Assembly (NCBI RefSeq): GCF_000275845.1
Contig: NW_006766883.1
Location: 3,197,010-3,261,009, forward strand
Length of the DNA stretch: 64,000 nt
Direction of reading: 5' to 3'
Origin: Dichomitus squalens LYAD-421 SS1
Taxonomy: Eukaryota; Basidiomycota; Agaricomycetes; Polyporales; Polyporaceae
The notes under the pieces are model-generated. The model was given only the letters and a program-made list of their open reading frames with translations, did no database searches and was not told the DNA's origin. Below, one piece after another: positions 1 to 12,677 of the stretch. How positions within the stretch are numbered: position 1 is the stretch's first letter; every line of letters starts with the position of its first letter. The position numbers and the translations under genes were made by a program.

Positions 1-33
1 TTCTCCGGGCTGACCCCTCCATTAACTCAACAG

Positions 34-3000
34 GACGGTCCTTCTTCACCCTCAAAATTGGCCAAGATGCAAGCATCTGAGGAGAAGCAGAGGAGAAAGC
101 AGAAGCGGAAAGATGATGAGGGCCAACTTGCGGCGAAGCGGCAAGAAATGGACAAGGCGAAGGTAAGCTATGTCCCTTCCTCCTACTCGCGCCTATACCC
201 CTATACCCTTCGCCGCGCGAGTCTCGTAACACAGCTCGAACGCAGGCTTGATACTGCGCATCTCGGCCAGATCTTGGCGAGTGCTGGTTTTCTCCCATCT
301 TTGCGCAATTTGGGGCGTTGTGGCCGTCATATAGGCGCGTGTGGGTACCACGTACTGCATGCCCGAGTTCCCGAGCATCTTCTTGCCATGGACCACCCCA
401 CATGGTTTCTGCCGTCACCTTTATCGTTTTGTGCAATTGTGCTGACTGTGTATGACAAGATATCCGATGCTGTAAAGCGCTATTCCTACCTTCTCGGTCA
501 GACCGACCTCTTCAAGCACTTTGTAGACATTAAGGTGCGTCCTCGTTGCGCCTCATATGTTTTCATCAAACTCACCTGGTTGGTATGCTTCATTCCAGAA
601 AGCGCGCGACCCTGAATATGCCGCCCTGCTCGACGCGCAGCCGAAGCCTAAGGGCCGTGGCAGGAAAAAGGCTACGTATGTGATCGAAATGAGTCTCTGA
701 TCAGCATGGCGTTTCTAATGGTATTGCTTCATCAGTGACAAGGTCGCCCGTCATCGAAAGTCAGAAAAGGAGGAGGATGAAGAGCTGCTCAAAGATGGAG
801 AAATGGCTGCAGACGGAAACGACCAGCCTTTCGTATTTGAGGAATCACCAAGCTGTACGTGCCTTACCTGCCCATCTCACTCACAAGTCACACATCGCGT
901 CTGCAGACATCCATGGGACGATGCGGCCATATCAGCTCCAAGGCTTGAATTGGATGGTGTCCCTTCACCACAATGGTCTCAATGGAATCCTCGCTGACGA
1001 AATGGTACGTGGGGTAACAGTCTGCGCCGTGTGACTGTTAACATCGGTTGTGCACAGGGTCTTGGCAAGACACTCCAAACTATTTCGTTCCTCTCATACC
1101 TCCGCCACTACCGCGACATCTCTGGACCTCACCTCGTTGTCGTACCCAAGTCCACACTTCAAAATTGGTCGCGTGAGTTTGCCTTGTGGACGCCCGACGT
1201 GAGCACCGTGCTGCTCACCGGCAGCAAGGACGAGCGCGCGGAGATAATCTCGATGCGCTTGATCCCTCAGGACTTCGACGTACTCATTACGTCGTACGAG
1301 GTCTGTCTCATCGAAAAGAGTGCACTCAAGAAGTTCTCGTTCGAATACATCGTCATCGACGAGGCGCACCGCATCAAGAACGTAGACTCGATCCTCTCCC
1401 AGATTGTGCGCTCGTTCCTTTCCCGCGGACGGCTGCTCATCACGGGCACGCCGCTGCAGAACAACATGAAAGAGTTGTTCGCGCTGCTCAACTTCATATG
1501 TCCCGAGATCTTCTCGGACTATGCGGACCTGGAGAGTTTCCTGCACAAGGACGATGCGGACGCGGAGGGCGACGAGGAGAAGAGCAAGAAGGTTGTCGAG
1601 GCATTGCACAAGATCCTGCGGCCGTTCTTGCTCCGGCGTGTCAAGAGTGACGTCGAGAAGAACTTGCTTCCCAGTACGTGCCCTCAGTTTTCGATCTCCG
1701 TATCAGTCATCAGACACTCATGAGCCTGCTTCAGAAAAGGAGATCAATATCTACGTTGGCCTGACTGAGATGCAGCGCAAGTGGTACAGGTCTGTACTTG
1801 AGAAGGACATCGACGCCGTGAACGGCCTCACAGGCAAGAAGGAGGGCAAGACGCGGCTTATGAACATCGTAATGCAGCTCCGCAAAGTTACCTGCCACCC
1901 GTATCTGTTTGACGGCGCAGAGCCGGGCCCCCCTTACACGACGGACGAGCACCTGGTCGAGAATTCGGGCAAGATGGTGATCCTAGACAAGCTGCTGAAG
2001 AACATGAAGGCCAAGGGGTCACGCGTGCTCATCTTCAGCCAGATGAGCCGGATGTTGGACATATTGGAGGACTACTGTTTGTTCCGTGGATACAGTACGT
2101 TGTCGGCCTACCTTGAGCGTGAAGCGTTGCAACTAATCCGGTACGTATTGTAGAGTACTGCCGAATCGACGGAGGCACGGCGCACGACGACCGCATCGTC
2201 GCCATCGACGAGTATAACAAGCCCGACTCGGAGAAGTTCATCTTCCTCCTCACGACCCGTGCTGGTGGGCTCGGCATCAACCTCACCTCTGCCGACGTCG
2301 TCGTCCTCTATGACTCGGACTGGAACCCGCAGGCGGACCTGCAGGCGATGGACCGCGCGCACCGGATCGGGCAGACGAAGCAGGTGTACGTGTTCAGGTT
2401 CATCACGGAGGGAAGTGTGGAAGAGCGGATGTTAGAGAGAGCAGCACAGAAGTTGAGGCTGGACCAGCTCGTCATTCAGCAGGGGAGGACGCAGGCTACA
2501 AAAGGTGCGTTGGGAGTGTTGGGCGATCTGAAGGAGCGAAGGGCTAACCGCAACAATGTGCAGCTGCGAACAAGGAAGAGCTCCTTGAGATGATCGCACA
2601 CGGTGCCGAACATATCGTCAACTCGAACGATGAGTATGTCGGAGTCCTCGTCTCCTTTGCATCTCACACTGACTACTCTACAGCCTGATGATCAACGATG
2701 ATATCGATGCGATCATTCAACGTGGTGAGGAACGCACTCAGCAGCTCAACAGCAAGTACGAAACGCTCTCGTTCGAGGACCTCTCCAACTTCAAGTCCGA
2801 GGCGTCTGTACAACAGTGGGAGGGCGAGGACTTCCGCGGGAACCGCAAGACGCTCCAGTTCAACCCGCTCTCGCTCTCGAAGCGCGAGCGCAAGCTCAAC
2901 TACTCCGTCGACTCATACTTCAAAGAGACAATGCGCGCCGGTCCGTCCAAGACGGAGAAGCCACCCAAGATCCCGCGTGCGCCCAAGCAGATCCAGATGC

Positions 3001-4014
3001 AGGACTTCCAATTCTTCCCGCCGCGGCTCGCGGAGCTGCAGGAGCAGGAGATGGCGGCGCATAAGCGACTGAACGACATTCCTGCGGTGACAAGGGAACC
3101 GGCGACCGAGGACGACACACCGGAGAAGTTGGAGGAGGAGCGAAAGGCGGCGCAGGAGTTCATTGACAACGGTATGTGCTGGTGTTTTGCTCGACTTGAG
3201 GTAGACTGATAGCATGTTGTGCAGCCGAGCCTCTCACCGAGGAGCAACTGCAGGAGAAGGAGCAGCTCATCGCCCAGGGCTTTGAGGACTGGAGCAGGCG
3301 CGACTTCCAGCAGTTCGTACGCGCGCTCGAGACGTACGGCTGGACTGACGACTACGAGCTACTCGCGTCTGAGATCCAGGATAAAACCGCCGAGGACGTT
3401 GCGCGGTACTACCCTGTGTTCAAGAAGAAGTGGAAGGAGCTCTCAGAGTACCCACGCATCAAGGCGCGTATCGAGGAGGGCGAGGCGAAACGAAACAAGC
3501 GCTCGAACCTCGAGGCGCTACTCGCCAAGAAGATCGCGTCGGTTAAGTACCCGATGCAGGAGCTCGAGTTAAACTATCCGACGACCAAGGGCAAGGTGTA
3601 CTCGGAGGAAGAGGACCGGTACTTGCTCTGCCGCCTGAACCACTACGGCATGCAGGCCGAGGACGTGTACGAGCGGATCAAGAAGGATATCACGGAGTTC
3701 CCCGTGTTCCGGTTCGACTGGTTCTTCAAGAGCAGAAGTCCGCAGGAGCTCCAGCGGAGGTGCAACACGCTCCTGGGAATGATAGAGAAGGAGGCAGAGG
3801 GCAAGCAAGCTGAGGAGGTGAAGACGAAGGGCACGAAGGGCAAGGTACGTCTTGATTCACTCTGGTCGGAGCGCTGGTCCTGACGCTGCATGCTGCGTAG
3901 AAACGTGGCATCGAGCAGGTGAAGGAGGAGGACAAGGCAGAGGCCTCACGATCGTCGACCCCCAGCACAACTGCGATATCGGGGAAGCGCGGGCCCAAGA
4001 AGCGGAAGACATGA
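34..4014 (+). CDS. ISWI-family chromatin remodelling ATPase (5' partial)
   Basis: SNF2-type ATPase that slides nucleosomes in the nucleus. The window opens in an intron; the first visible exon is 34-162, followed by 460-534, 599-675, 736-854, 907-1004, 1058-1673 and more. The spliced protein shows the N-terminal segment [17 protein letters not shown], the helicase start [12 protein letters not shown], Walker A DEMGLGKT (split by the intron at 1005-1057), the DEAH-box variant IDEAHRIKN, and the C-terminal helicase motif [13 protein letters not shown] near 2350. From about 2690 the HAND region begins. SANT ([17 protein letters not shown], about 3290) and SLIDE (about 3600-3760, ending [17 protein letters not shown]) follow, which separates ISWI from SWI/SNF and CHD proteins. 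The tail is basic (KRGPKKRKT) and resembles a nuclear localisation signal. No frame breaks are seen. ISW1-like and ISW2-like cannot be told apart here. Confidence 0.96.
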
Positions 4015-5194
4015 GTGCCTTTCCTGGCTGTTCGTCTGCTTTGTTCTCTCATCATGCTTGTACATCGGAACTTGTGCACTGCCTCGTCTGTACATTTAGA
4101 GTGGAATAGCATATGTATAGAGCGGTCGTCTGTCGCGATAATATTGATTCCATTGGCATATCGCTAGCTCTCTGTCTTGCAAACAAAATCAATATTTGTA
4201 CGTACTCGGCATCAGTACCTGGGCGATATCACATGGATGGCTCGAGTGTAGACGTTTCGGAGCTGGCAACCTACCTGAGCCTATCGGAAGAGCAAGTACA
4301 CCGGTGTGCATCGGGGTTGTGAACATTGCTGTGTTCAGCAAAGCGCAGGAACCGCCCTACATACACATCGGAGTGTCGCTGTCAAACCCCATCGTAATGA
4401 GGATGTCCACCGTCGACTTCTTCTATCGCTTCCGTGTCGGAGCGCCAAGGCCTCTCGCGTATACTTTCTGAACGCTGAAAGTTCCACTGGCACTCAGGCT
4501 GAAGGGTTCTCACCAAGGCTCACCACATGGAAACTGAGCGATAAGTGGTATAGGGCGTTGCTGCGAGCTTAGACATCATCGGGCTGGAAGCAATTTGGTG
4601 CGAAGGCACGGATGAACGAAGTCACGATTCACGATCAAGCACCGACCAGCCCGCCAACTAGGCTTATCAATGCGGACGAGGAGCTCATCGCAAGCGTGCC
4701 ATATCACCTCAAGCACGACTGTCTCACGGTACTTGCTGCGGCGCTGCATCACGGCTTGCTTCAAGACCAGAAGTTTGAGCGGAGAACGACATGAGGACAG
4801 GAGACTGAGGTGCGAACATCGCAATGAACTGCTAGTGCCAAGGATCCGAGCTGGGTCCGTGCCGGCACCTCCGCAGTCTCGGAAAACACCGGAGAAGTCG
4901 CAAAACCCCAAGTTGTGCACTCGAGTCCAACTTGCACCGATGGGTCTGCTTTCCGGTGCACGAAATTTGAGGGTATAATTATGTATATGGAATGAACATC
5001 ATAGGACCACTACAACGCGGCAATGTTACATACAGTCATCAGCTAAACACAGCGGTCTTGAGTTAGCATGGGCGGAATGAGCAAGTCCACCAGGATGAAG
5101 TGATATCGCTTAGCACTCTCAAACTTCAGACTTCCACCAACCCGCCGTACATTCGTTAACGATCATGCATTGAGATCCGAGCAGACTGCGAGAC
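4015..5194. other. intergenic, no gene recognised
   Basis: This lies between the converging 3' ends of the ISWI gene and the first F-box gene. Only short overlapping reading frames occur, without recognisable protein motifs or consistent splice signals. The first 100-200 bases after 4014 are probably ISWI 3' UTR. Confidence 0.5.
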
Positions 5195-6884
5195 TCATGG
5201 GTTACTGCCCCGCCCCATCCAGTGTTCGCGTTCCTGGCTACGCACCTTCGCAAACAGCCGGACGAGGCGAGCAACCTGGTTCCACATCACGCAATGCAGC
5301 TCTCGCATCCGGATGTGCTCTGGATTGCTGTCGCCCTCGAGGGCCTGCGCCGCAATGATCTCGAAGGATGGGTGTGTGCAATGAGCGGAGAGGAATGCGG
5401 CGACTTCGTCTGCGAAACGGATGGGAGAGTCGCCGACGTCCAGGGTGAGGAGCTGCGAGTCGTGCATGCACCCGGTGAAATCGCTCGGGGCTTCTGTGGC
5501 GTTGATTGGAAGGGAGAGACTCTCGAGGTCGGAACAGGAGCGGAAGAGAGGCAGTAGGCCGTCCAGGGTCACCTCCGGTAAGCGTCCCGAGTAATAGGGG
5601 GGCACGAGGCGTAGCGATTGTAACCTTGGGCAGGCCGCGGCCAATGTGCGAATGAATTCGTCGTCCAGACGTAGGAAAAACGAGGTAACGTCGAGGTCAG
5701 TGAGCTCCGGGCCCGATAAGATAGGTTTGAATGTGGATATGTCAAGTGTGCATTCCGGGTGGTCATGAGGGGGAACGGCGTTCAGCGATCGCATGAGGGG
5801 AATGCTGGAGGACATGGGGAAGGAGAGATTTACAGCGGATAGTACGTCGCTGCTCGGACATCGGCTGAGCGCCGTCAGGAAACTGTTCAGAGAGACGCTG
5901 GAAGGGTCATGGGCCGCACTCAATCGGACGTCGGAGAGTTGACAGGATGAGATGAGGTCAACTAGGTAAGTGAGGGACGGCTCCAGGCGTATCACGCTAA
6001 CGTGGAGGATGGTGAGACGAGGGAATATAGGAGCCGGTATGGTCGTAAGCCGCTCGTGTAGCTCCGTGTCTCGCGGTAAAAATAATTTGGCAACGGTCAG
6101 GTTCGGGAGAGTGGCCAGGTGTTCGAGAGCGTCGTCAAAGAGCGGCAGGGAGAGGTCAATTGTCTCCAGATGTAGCAGTTGCTTCACTGCTCTGGAGACG
6201 ATCGGGTCCACTGGTCCTACACTTGAGCGACATTGAACCGACAAGTGGCGGATCTGCGGACATTTCACATGCAGGGACCGGAGGATGGGGAGGAGGAGGG
6301 TGTCGCTCGGTGGCTGTCCGATGTGTAGGGTGGTCAACTTTGGCCCAAGGAACTGATAGCCGTACTCAAACACGTCCGCATCGGCCTCCTCCCATACCAG
6401 CTCATGGAGGTTTGGCAATAGGGGTCCCGGCCCCGGTCGGTAGAGGCAGATCGTTCGGTAAGTGTCGTCATCGAGGTCAGGAGCCAGCCCAAACCTCTTG
6501 AAAGACGTAACAAACGCTGCGTTTGCAAGGAACCGTTTCCAGTCAGAAGGATCTGGAGGCCGTGTCAACGCCTTGCATGCGGAAGCGTCAGTGCCAGTTC
6601 AGTACGGTGAAACACAAGCGTCTTACAATGGCGCTACGGTTGTCAATGGTGTCTTGACCCTCTTCCATCCATACGTCCGAAGGCATACACTTGATGAGCG
6701 GCCGAAGGCTGAAGAGCCGGCCCCAAAGGACCTTGGAGGCAACGCGATGCAACGCACGACAACTGGCACTCAACGCTGACACTGTTGCTCTACATTCCGG
6801 ATTGTAGCCACCCTCGTAGGCTTGCTCGCAGATATTCTTGAGGATATCAGCGGAGGCTAGACAACGACGCATGACGGCGAACAT
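5195..6884 (-). CDS. F-box / leucine-rich-repeat-like protein
   Basis: Member of the large, divergent basidiomycete F-box family, presumed substrate adaptors of SCF ubiquitin ligases. The N-terminal exon has the F-box-like stretch ADILKNICEQ followed by CRALHRVASKVLWGRLF. The long second exon (5195 to about 6567) has LTRPPDPSDWKRF followed by irregular leucine-rich repeats (LPNLTVAKLFLP, CPRLQSLRLVPPYYSG), typical of these proteins. The two exons are in different frames, joined either by a 34-base GT..AG intron at about 6568-6601 or by a frameshift. The start at 6884 (MFAVMRRCL) is the conservative choice. An open stretch upstream (about 6984-7133) splices in phase through a GTGAGT..TTTCAAG intron at 6898-6983, adding ELDGPIADPSEYIWLPAL before this Met, so the protein may be longer; no start codon was found there. 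The substrate is unknown. Confidence 0.75.
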
Positions 6885-9800
6885 GAGAGCTGGGAGCCTT
6901 GAAAGACAAAGAGCGGGAGATGTTAGAGGGACTGGACACAATGAAGATAGACCGCAACTACTGGGAATAAAAAACTACTCACCAAATATACTCCGACGGG
7001 TCGGCTATAGGCCCATCCAGCTCGTTCCGAGCTTTTGAGTGCAACCGAGACGCCTTGAGACGGACAGCAGGTTTCTCCGTGTATGTATCTAGCACTGAGT
7101 GAATTGACGAGGCCACCTCAGTGCGACCGACTTCGGGGTGACCCTACACTGAGAAGTGAGTACAGTGCGGTGAATGGAGCGGAGCCTCGAGTTGGCACTC
7201 ACACCCCAGGGCTGGCGCACCTAGGCCACTGGCACTGAGCCTGAACCCAAGAGCACGCGAGCGAGAAGCGAATGGGTCCGCGTCCACTTCTGTGCGCATT
7301 TTCGGCGGCATCTGGACGATGATGTCAACATCCGATCAAACACGGAGGGCTCATTGTTGCGCCTGCCCTTTCAGGGTACCCATCAAAGTCGCCTCGGAGC
7401 CAATCGACTTCGATGGGTACCGAGTGCGGCCATTAGCCGCATGCTGGGCTGACTCCAAGGGGGTAATGGCAGCCCCAGCTAGCCACCACAGTCGGGAGCG
7501 ACAATGCGGGTAGGTGTGGACATTTAACGCACATCACGTCCTCATGCATGCACAGCGCACCAGGTCGCGGGATAGGTAGCGCGACCGGGGAGATCTATCA
7601 GCGCTGAATCGCGGGAGCACGATAGTTTGCGCTTCCAAAATAAGTCCCGAAACGTGCTCAACCTGTAGCTAACATCTAGACCATCTGTCGTGGACAACCC
7701 AAAATTCCGATCCGCTATTAGAGCTGCCATGCTGTTTACACCCACTGGCGACATGTTCACGGCATAGTATGCACAGAATGTCGTACGTGTTAATTGAACT
7801 TGAGCCCGGCCTGCTGACCGGCATGTTTAGGAGACTCGGGCTAGAAGGTCCCGTCACGGTATCCGTGGGCAGGTTCCGCAAGGAGCCTCTAGGTTACTCT
7901 CAGGCGCACTGACCATGACAGCGCAGATGTTATGCTCGTAGCCAGTCAGCCGATGGCAAATACGGAGATGGTGCAGATTGATGATCATAGATCATGCAAG
8001 CACCCCACGCACTCCAATGACAAGTAGCGCTGCCTTGCAGATTACTCCGGACTTCCAACGCTTGAACGGAAGGCCACAGCATCGTAGTGGTTCATAGACC
8101 GGAACTCATAGCAGATCCATTCTCACCTGCGTGGAGAAGGTGCATGTTGCTCGTGGGTCTGGGGTCGCCGGGCCGCTTGTCACCTTCTATTGCGGACTTG
8201 CTTCTTCATTACTTCCGACCCGACCGGAGGTTAGCATATTTTTGCGGACCTGAACGGCACAAGCGCAAAGGGTTAGCAATATCATGACTGAGATGCCGAA
8301 AATGGATACATTTGTCTGGTACAGGGTCGCAGAACCGTGAGTGACGCTGCCATACACTCTGAAAAAGTCAGACAGTAAGTAGCTGAAACGTCGAGGCGTG
8401 GTGAACGATAAGTACTAAGTATTGGTGAGCTGGCAACCGGATAAATGGAAGAACCTTATTCAACGCTCGTCAAAATCAAGCCGAGCCTCGGCCGCCTGCT
8501 TGGCGCCCACACGAAACGCTTGGAAGACTCCTATCATCTCGATGTTCTTCTTTCAATAGAACCTCTTGTACTGGCTACAGTAGGATGATGTCGCGGCTTC
8601 AACCAAGTGGTTCATCACCATAACTTTGGCTGACTCTTCTGTCTCGCTGTCTATTGGTGCCACCGCGGCTGATTCATATGGTTGTGCTACCGTCGACCGT
8701 CGGGGCTATGCAAGTAGGTCTAGAAGTATGAACGGTATGTGTTCAGTTAGAATATGTCTGCAGCCATACATCAGGGTCCAAGTCTTCTCGCGCTTCCTCC
8801 GAGATGAACGGCAACGCCGTGGGTATAGCTGTGGGTCTCGTGCAGCCCACTTCCAAGTAGAACTTCCTTCTTTTGACGTTACACATATCAGAACAGAACA
8901 TTCTCCTCTCACCCTACCCCATATATGCTCTCCCGTCCCCGATATCACTCGCAGAAGTCGTGCCAAAGTTGCAGCGCGATCTTCTCCTTGGCCCAGCTCA
9001 AATTCAGCATCAGCAAGGGCAACATTCGTCAATGAGTCCGATCGGACGAAGACATGCGGATCGACTCTGGGTGAAGATAGTAGGGTGCGTATATATTGCG
9101 AACTGCGGAAGGTTTGTTGCGATGCGCGGGATACGCGGCCTTCTTACCCACCAGAATGTCCTCTGATATGCCACACTTCTTTGGCATGGTAGCGGATGAT
9201 CTCAGGACTTGTCTCGCGAATCGCAGCTCGGAAGATGCAGTAACGACGCCAGGGATATCATGTGGCTTGGAATGTGGCTCAACTTACTGTAGCAGTTGCA
9301 TGAGCAAGAGATGTGGGGCTCGGTGAGCTCACGTCATCTATTCTCGAAATTTTGCGGGAAGATCACCTTTCACATTGCGAACGTGGGTCTCCGTAATGCC
9401 CATCGGACATGAAAAATGGCGACCAATGGTCACGACGATCAGTGGGTGCGAGAGGCGCGAATCGTTCAGGCACGGTGTGTTCTGGTATGAGGGGAGGCGT
9501 CTTGCAGCAATACCCTATGACAGCCTATTGAGTCCTAGACACGCCATCTCACGATATTCGACCCGACTGACGGAGAAGTGCCTGCCCTGGGATAGCCCTT
9601 AGCACTGACTGCACATGGTGTTTTACACGTCTTTGTACTCAGGAAACTTGATCTCCCTCTCAACACCAGGAGCCTTTCGACACGACCGAGTCAGTATGAC
9701 TCGCGCTGTACCTCATTGCATGAATTTTGCTCACCTTTGACTTGAAGCTAAACGAGCTTCCAGCCAGCCGTGTCAGACGTTGATGGTCGGGCCGTGCACG

Positions 9801-10349
9801 TTCTCCGAGAAAGAGGACCACCTTCGGTTCGCCCACGCAGGGAACGAGAGTCGCATGTTTGCGACCTCACACGTCGCGCCCAACGCTTCTTCGTGCTAGG
9901 TGTTCCCGGAGAAATCGTCCGGATGGCTGGCGGCCACAGCGGACGAGCCGGTTCGTGTGCCAGAACGCGCAAGTAATCAAGCGCCGCTGCCTTTCGATTT
10001 AGCCTCAGTTCTCTAACCCCAGCGGTGTGGCCAGCTGCAATCTCACCCGAGTCGATAGAACGAACGTAGTAGCCGATACCGCCGACCAGGACCTAAGCGC
10101 CAAAATGTACATCGGGGAATGCGGATGTGGCTGTGCTGGATGAGGTCATGGTGTGCTGCATGCGCAGCTTGGCTGAGCCCAGCATCGTCTGGTGAGCTCC
10201 ATGGGCCGCCCCGGGATCGGCCAGTCTGGCCTCCTGTCGCGCCATGGCCCGACATACAATTCTCGTAATCTCCTGCGAGGCTGCCCAGCTCACAATATCC
10301 TCTTCCTGCCCCCTCAACGCACTAGTCATCGCACGTCGTTTACAGAGCA
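6885..10349. other. gene-poor region
   Basis: About 3.4 kb in which only a possible upstream exon of the F-box gene (6984-7133) and a hairpin at 7375-7421 stand out. Open frames reach at most 188 codons (8626-9192) and show no domain-like composition, and no tRNA or intact transposon gene was seen. It could be decayed mobile or gene-remnant DNA, but no family can be named. Confidence 0.45.
7375..7421. repeat. short inverted repeat (hairpin)
   Basis: The 17-base arms GGTACCCATCAAAGTCG (7375-7391) and CGACTTCGATGGGTACC (7405-7421) are reverse complements except for one base, with a 13-base loop. No gene or terminator context explains it. Confidence 0.8.
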
Positions 10350-12316
10350 ATGTCACTTCCAAATTTTGGAAGGAGCGCAGTGAGAGCTGCAAAGAACTAC
10401 ACCAAAGGATTTTCGCATGCCCAGATCAAGGCCCGCAATGCGACCTGCAACGACCCCTGGCCACCTTCGGGTAAGGAGATGTTCGAGCTCGCTCAGATGA
10501 CCTACAGGCAGTACGTTCCACACCGGATGCATCAGTCCTCTTTGTGGCTGATCAGGACTTAGGGGAGATTTCATCGACATCATGGAGGTCATCGACAAGC
10601 GGCTCAACGACAAAGGCAAGAACTGGAGACATGTATTCAAGGTGAATATTCCACGTCAGTTGAAGCCAGTGTCCGTCCTACATCGTTATCCCCCCTCTCT
10701 TTCCCCCGCAAACCTCAGCGTTCCTCGCACTCACCTGCTCTATTCCATGCCTAAGTCTCATTACTGATATCTCATCCCAATGTGGTATGTTCGCAGTCCC
10801 TCGTCGTTCTCGACTACCTCCTCCACTCCGGCTCTGAGAACGTAATCGTCTATTGTGAAGAGAATCTTTACGTGATCAAGACCCTCCGCGAGTTCCAGTA
10901 CATCGACGAGGAGGGGCGCGACCAGGGTGCCAACGTCCGCCAGAAGGCCAAGGACATCACCAACCTCCTCATGGACAAGCGCCGCCTCCACCAGCAGCGT
11001 GTTGCCCGCTCGCGCATGCGCGACAGGATGCTCGGCCGTACGTCGACGGATACGGATGACGATGACGAAGACGGCCGCTCACCATATCGGCGCCCGGTGA
11101 CGAAGCCTCTATCAGGCACACCTAACAAGAAGCATGACGAAGAAGACGAGAACCTGAGAAGGGCGATTGAGGAGAGCAAGCGTGACGCACAGGCTCGCTC
11201 GACCGCTGAGGATAGGGACTTGCAGCGGGCGATAGAGTTAAGCAAGGAAGACGAGGAGCGGCGGAGGAGGCTCGTCGATCTGGCTGCGAATGGAGTCTTC
11301 GACGACACGGTCCCTCCGTGAGTGTGCTGATGACTTCAAAGGCACCCACGTCCTCGGACGCTGACCCTGTGGTTGCAGAGGTGCCGACGCGCCGCTCATT
11401 GACCTTGACGGTCCTGCACAGACAATCGCGATTAAGCCCCAATTCACTTCGATGCAGCCGCAGTATACTTCTATCCAATCCCAATTTACCTCGCTCCAGC
11501 CCCAGTTTACCTCTATTCAGCCCCAGTTCACGTCGTTCAATCCATATCTCCAGCAAGCTCAGCAGGAGGCCATGCAGGTTCGTCCCCATTTTACTCATCG
11601 CCTCCGCTTTCCCATTCTCATTCCGGCCCACAGCAAGAGTACCTGCGCCAGCAAGCAGAGTACGCCCGCCATCAGCTCGAAGCCGAAGCTCTCGCCGCCG
11701 CGCAACAGGCCCAGCTTCTCCTCCAACAGCAACAACAGCTGCAGCCGCAGCCGCTCTCTCCGCAGCGCACCGCGTTCGGGTCCAACAATCCGTTCATTGC
11801 CGGACCTTCCTCCCCGACGATCCCCGAGCGCCCGATCACGTCACCGCCGCACAACGGGCCTGTCTCATTCAACCTTACCGGGACATATGAAGGAAGGAGG
11901 CCGGCTACATCTTTCGACGAAGGGCGCGAGAGACGTGAGGCGTCCCGGCCATACTCTGCAAGCACCGAACCGCGCAGACGTGGGCTCGGAGAGGAGAACG
12001 AACGACTCGCCAACCTCTTTGCCAACTACACGGGCGACGGTGTCGATACGTTCGGGAACACTGGGCCGCTCAGGTGTGTTCATTACTCTCGTACTTTGTC
12101 AGGCAGATCGCACTAACGCGGTATGATTTCAGGTTTGGCCAGACGGAGTATGGTAGGCTCGCTGCACAGAAGACGGGTGCGGTCACAACGGATCGCACTG
12201 GCGTGGCCGCGAACACGAAGAACCCGTTTTTGATGGAAAGCCCCCAGCGGGTGACCCCTGCCCCTGCTAGCGCAAGTACCAGCACTGATGCGGAGGGCAA
12301 TCTGATTGAGCTGTAA
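10350..12316 (+). CDS. epsin-like ENTH-domain endocytic adaptor
   Basis: Clathrin adaptor that binds phosphoinositides at the plasma membrane and recruits ubiquitinated cargo. Exons: 10350-10510, 10563-10641, 10797-11317, 11379-11577, 11634-12073, 12133-12316. The N-terminal ENTH domain is clear (HAQIKARNATCNDPWPPSG, DKRLNDKGKNWRHVFK, VVLDYLLHSGSENV, LREFQYIDEEGRDQGANVRQ). Two ubiquitin-interacting motifs follow (ENLRRAIEESKRDAQ and RDLQRAIELSKEDEE, about 11148-11256). Next come five 7-residue QPQFTSI-type repeats, a Gln/Ala-rich coiled stretch, and two NPF motifs (NNPFIAG, KNPFLM) for EH-domain partners. The C-terminal NLIEL resembles a clathrin box. The ENTH-UIM-NPF order matches yeast Ent1/Ent2. 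The Met at 10350 begins the conserved SLPNFGRSAVRAAKNY and fits epsin length. All splice phases agree and no lesion is seen. Confidence 0.94.
11434..11538 (+). repeat. five 21-base coding repeats in epsin
   Basis: Five consecutive 7-residue units (KPQFTSM, QPQYTSI, QSQFTSL, QPQFTSI, QPQFTSF) are encoded by imperfect 21-base repeats between the UIMs and the Gln-rich segment. Confidence 0.85.
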
Positions 12317-12677
12317 GAATCGAGTGATCAGAAGCCAAATGCGATAGTGGCCTCTCTTCTTTCTGGATCTTGTCACCCAATACACTACATGTATAAATGC
12401 TTCCTCTATTGTACGATCAGTATCATGTACATTTTAAACCGTGTTATCTAACCATTACACCTGCCTCGTCACTCGTGCCTTTCGGCTTTGCTCAACCGTG
12501 GCCTTCGATCACGCCATGGTAAAATTGTGAGCCTGTAGATGCACAGTAAGACATCGCGTCGTGCCCTAGTGCATGAGAGTCGTGGACGCTGCTCCAGGTC
12601 GCGGACGTCGGAGTCCATGGTCGTAGTCACAACCCTACTTCTGAGCGGTTACATTCTCTGCATGAAGGATACTCATA

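Noticed and set aside
8626..9192. 188-codon open frame in the gene-poor region
   Set aside because: Composition is irregular, no motif is present, and antisense frames of similar length overlap it; no splice pattern joins it to neighbours.
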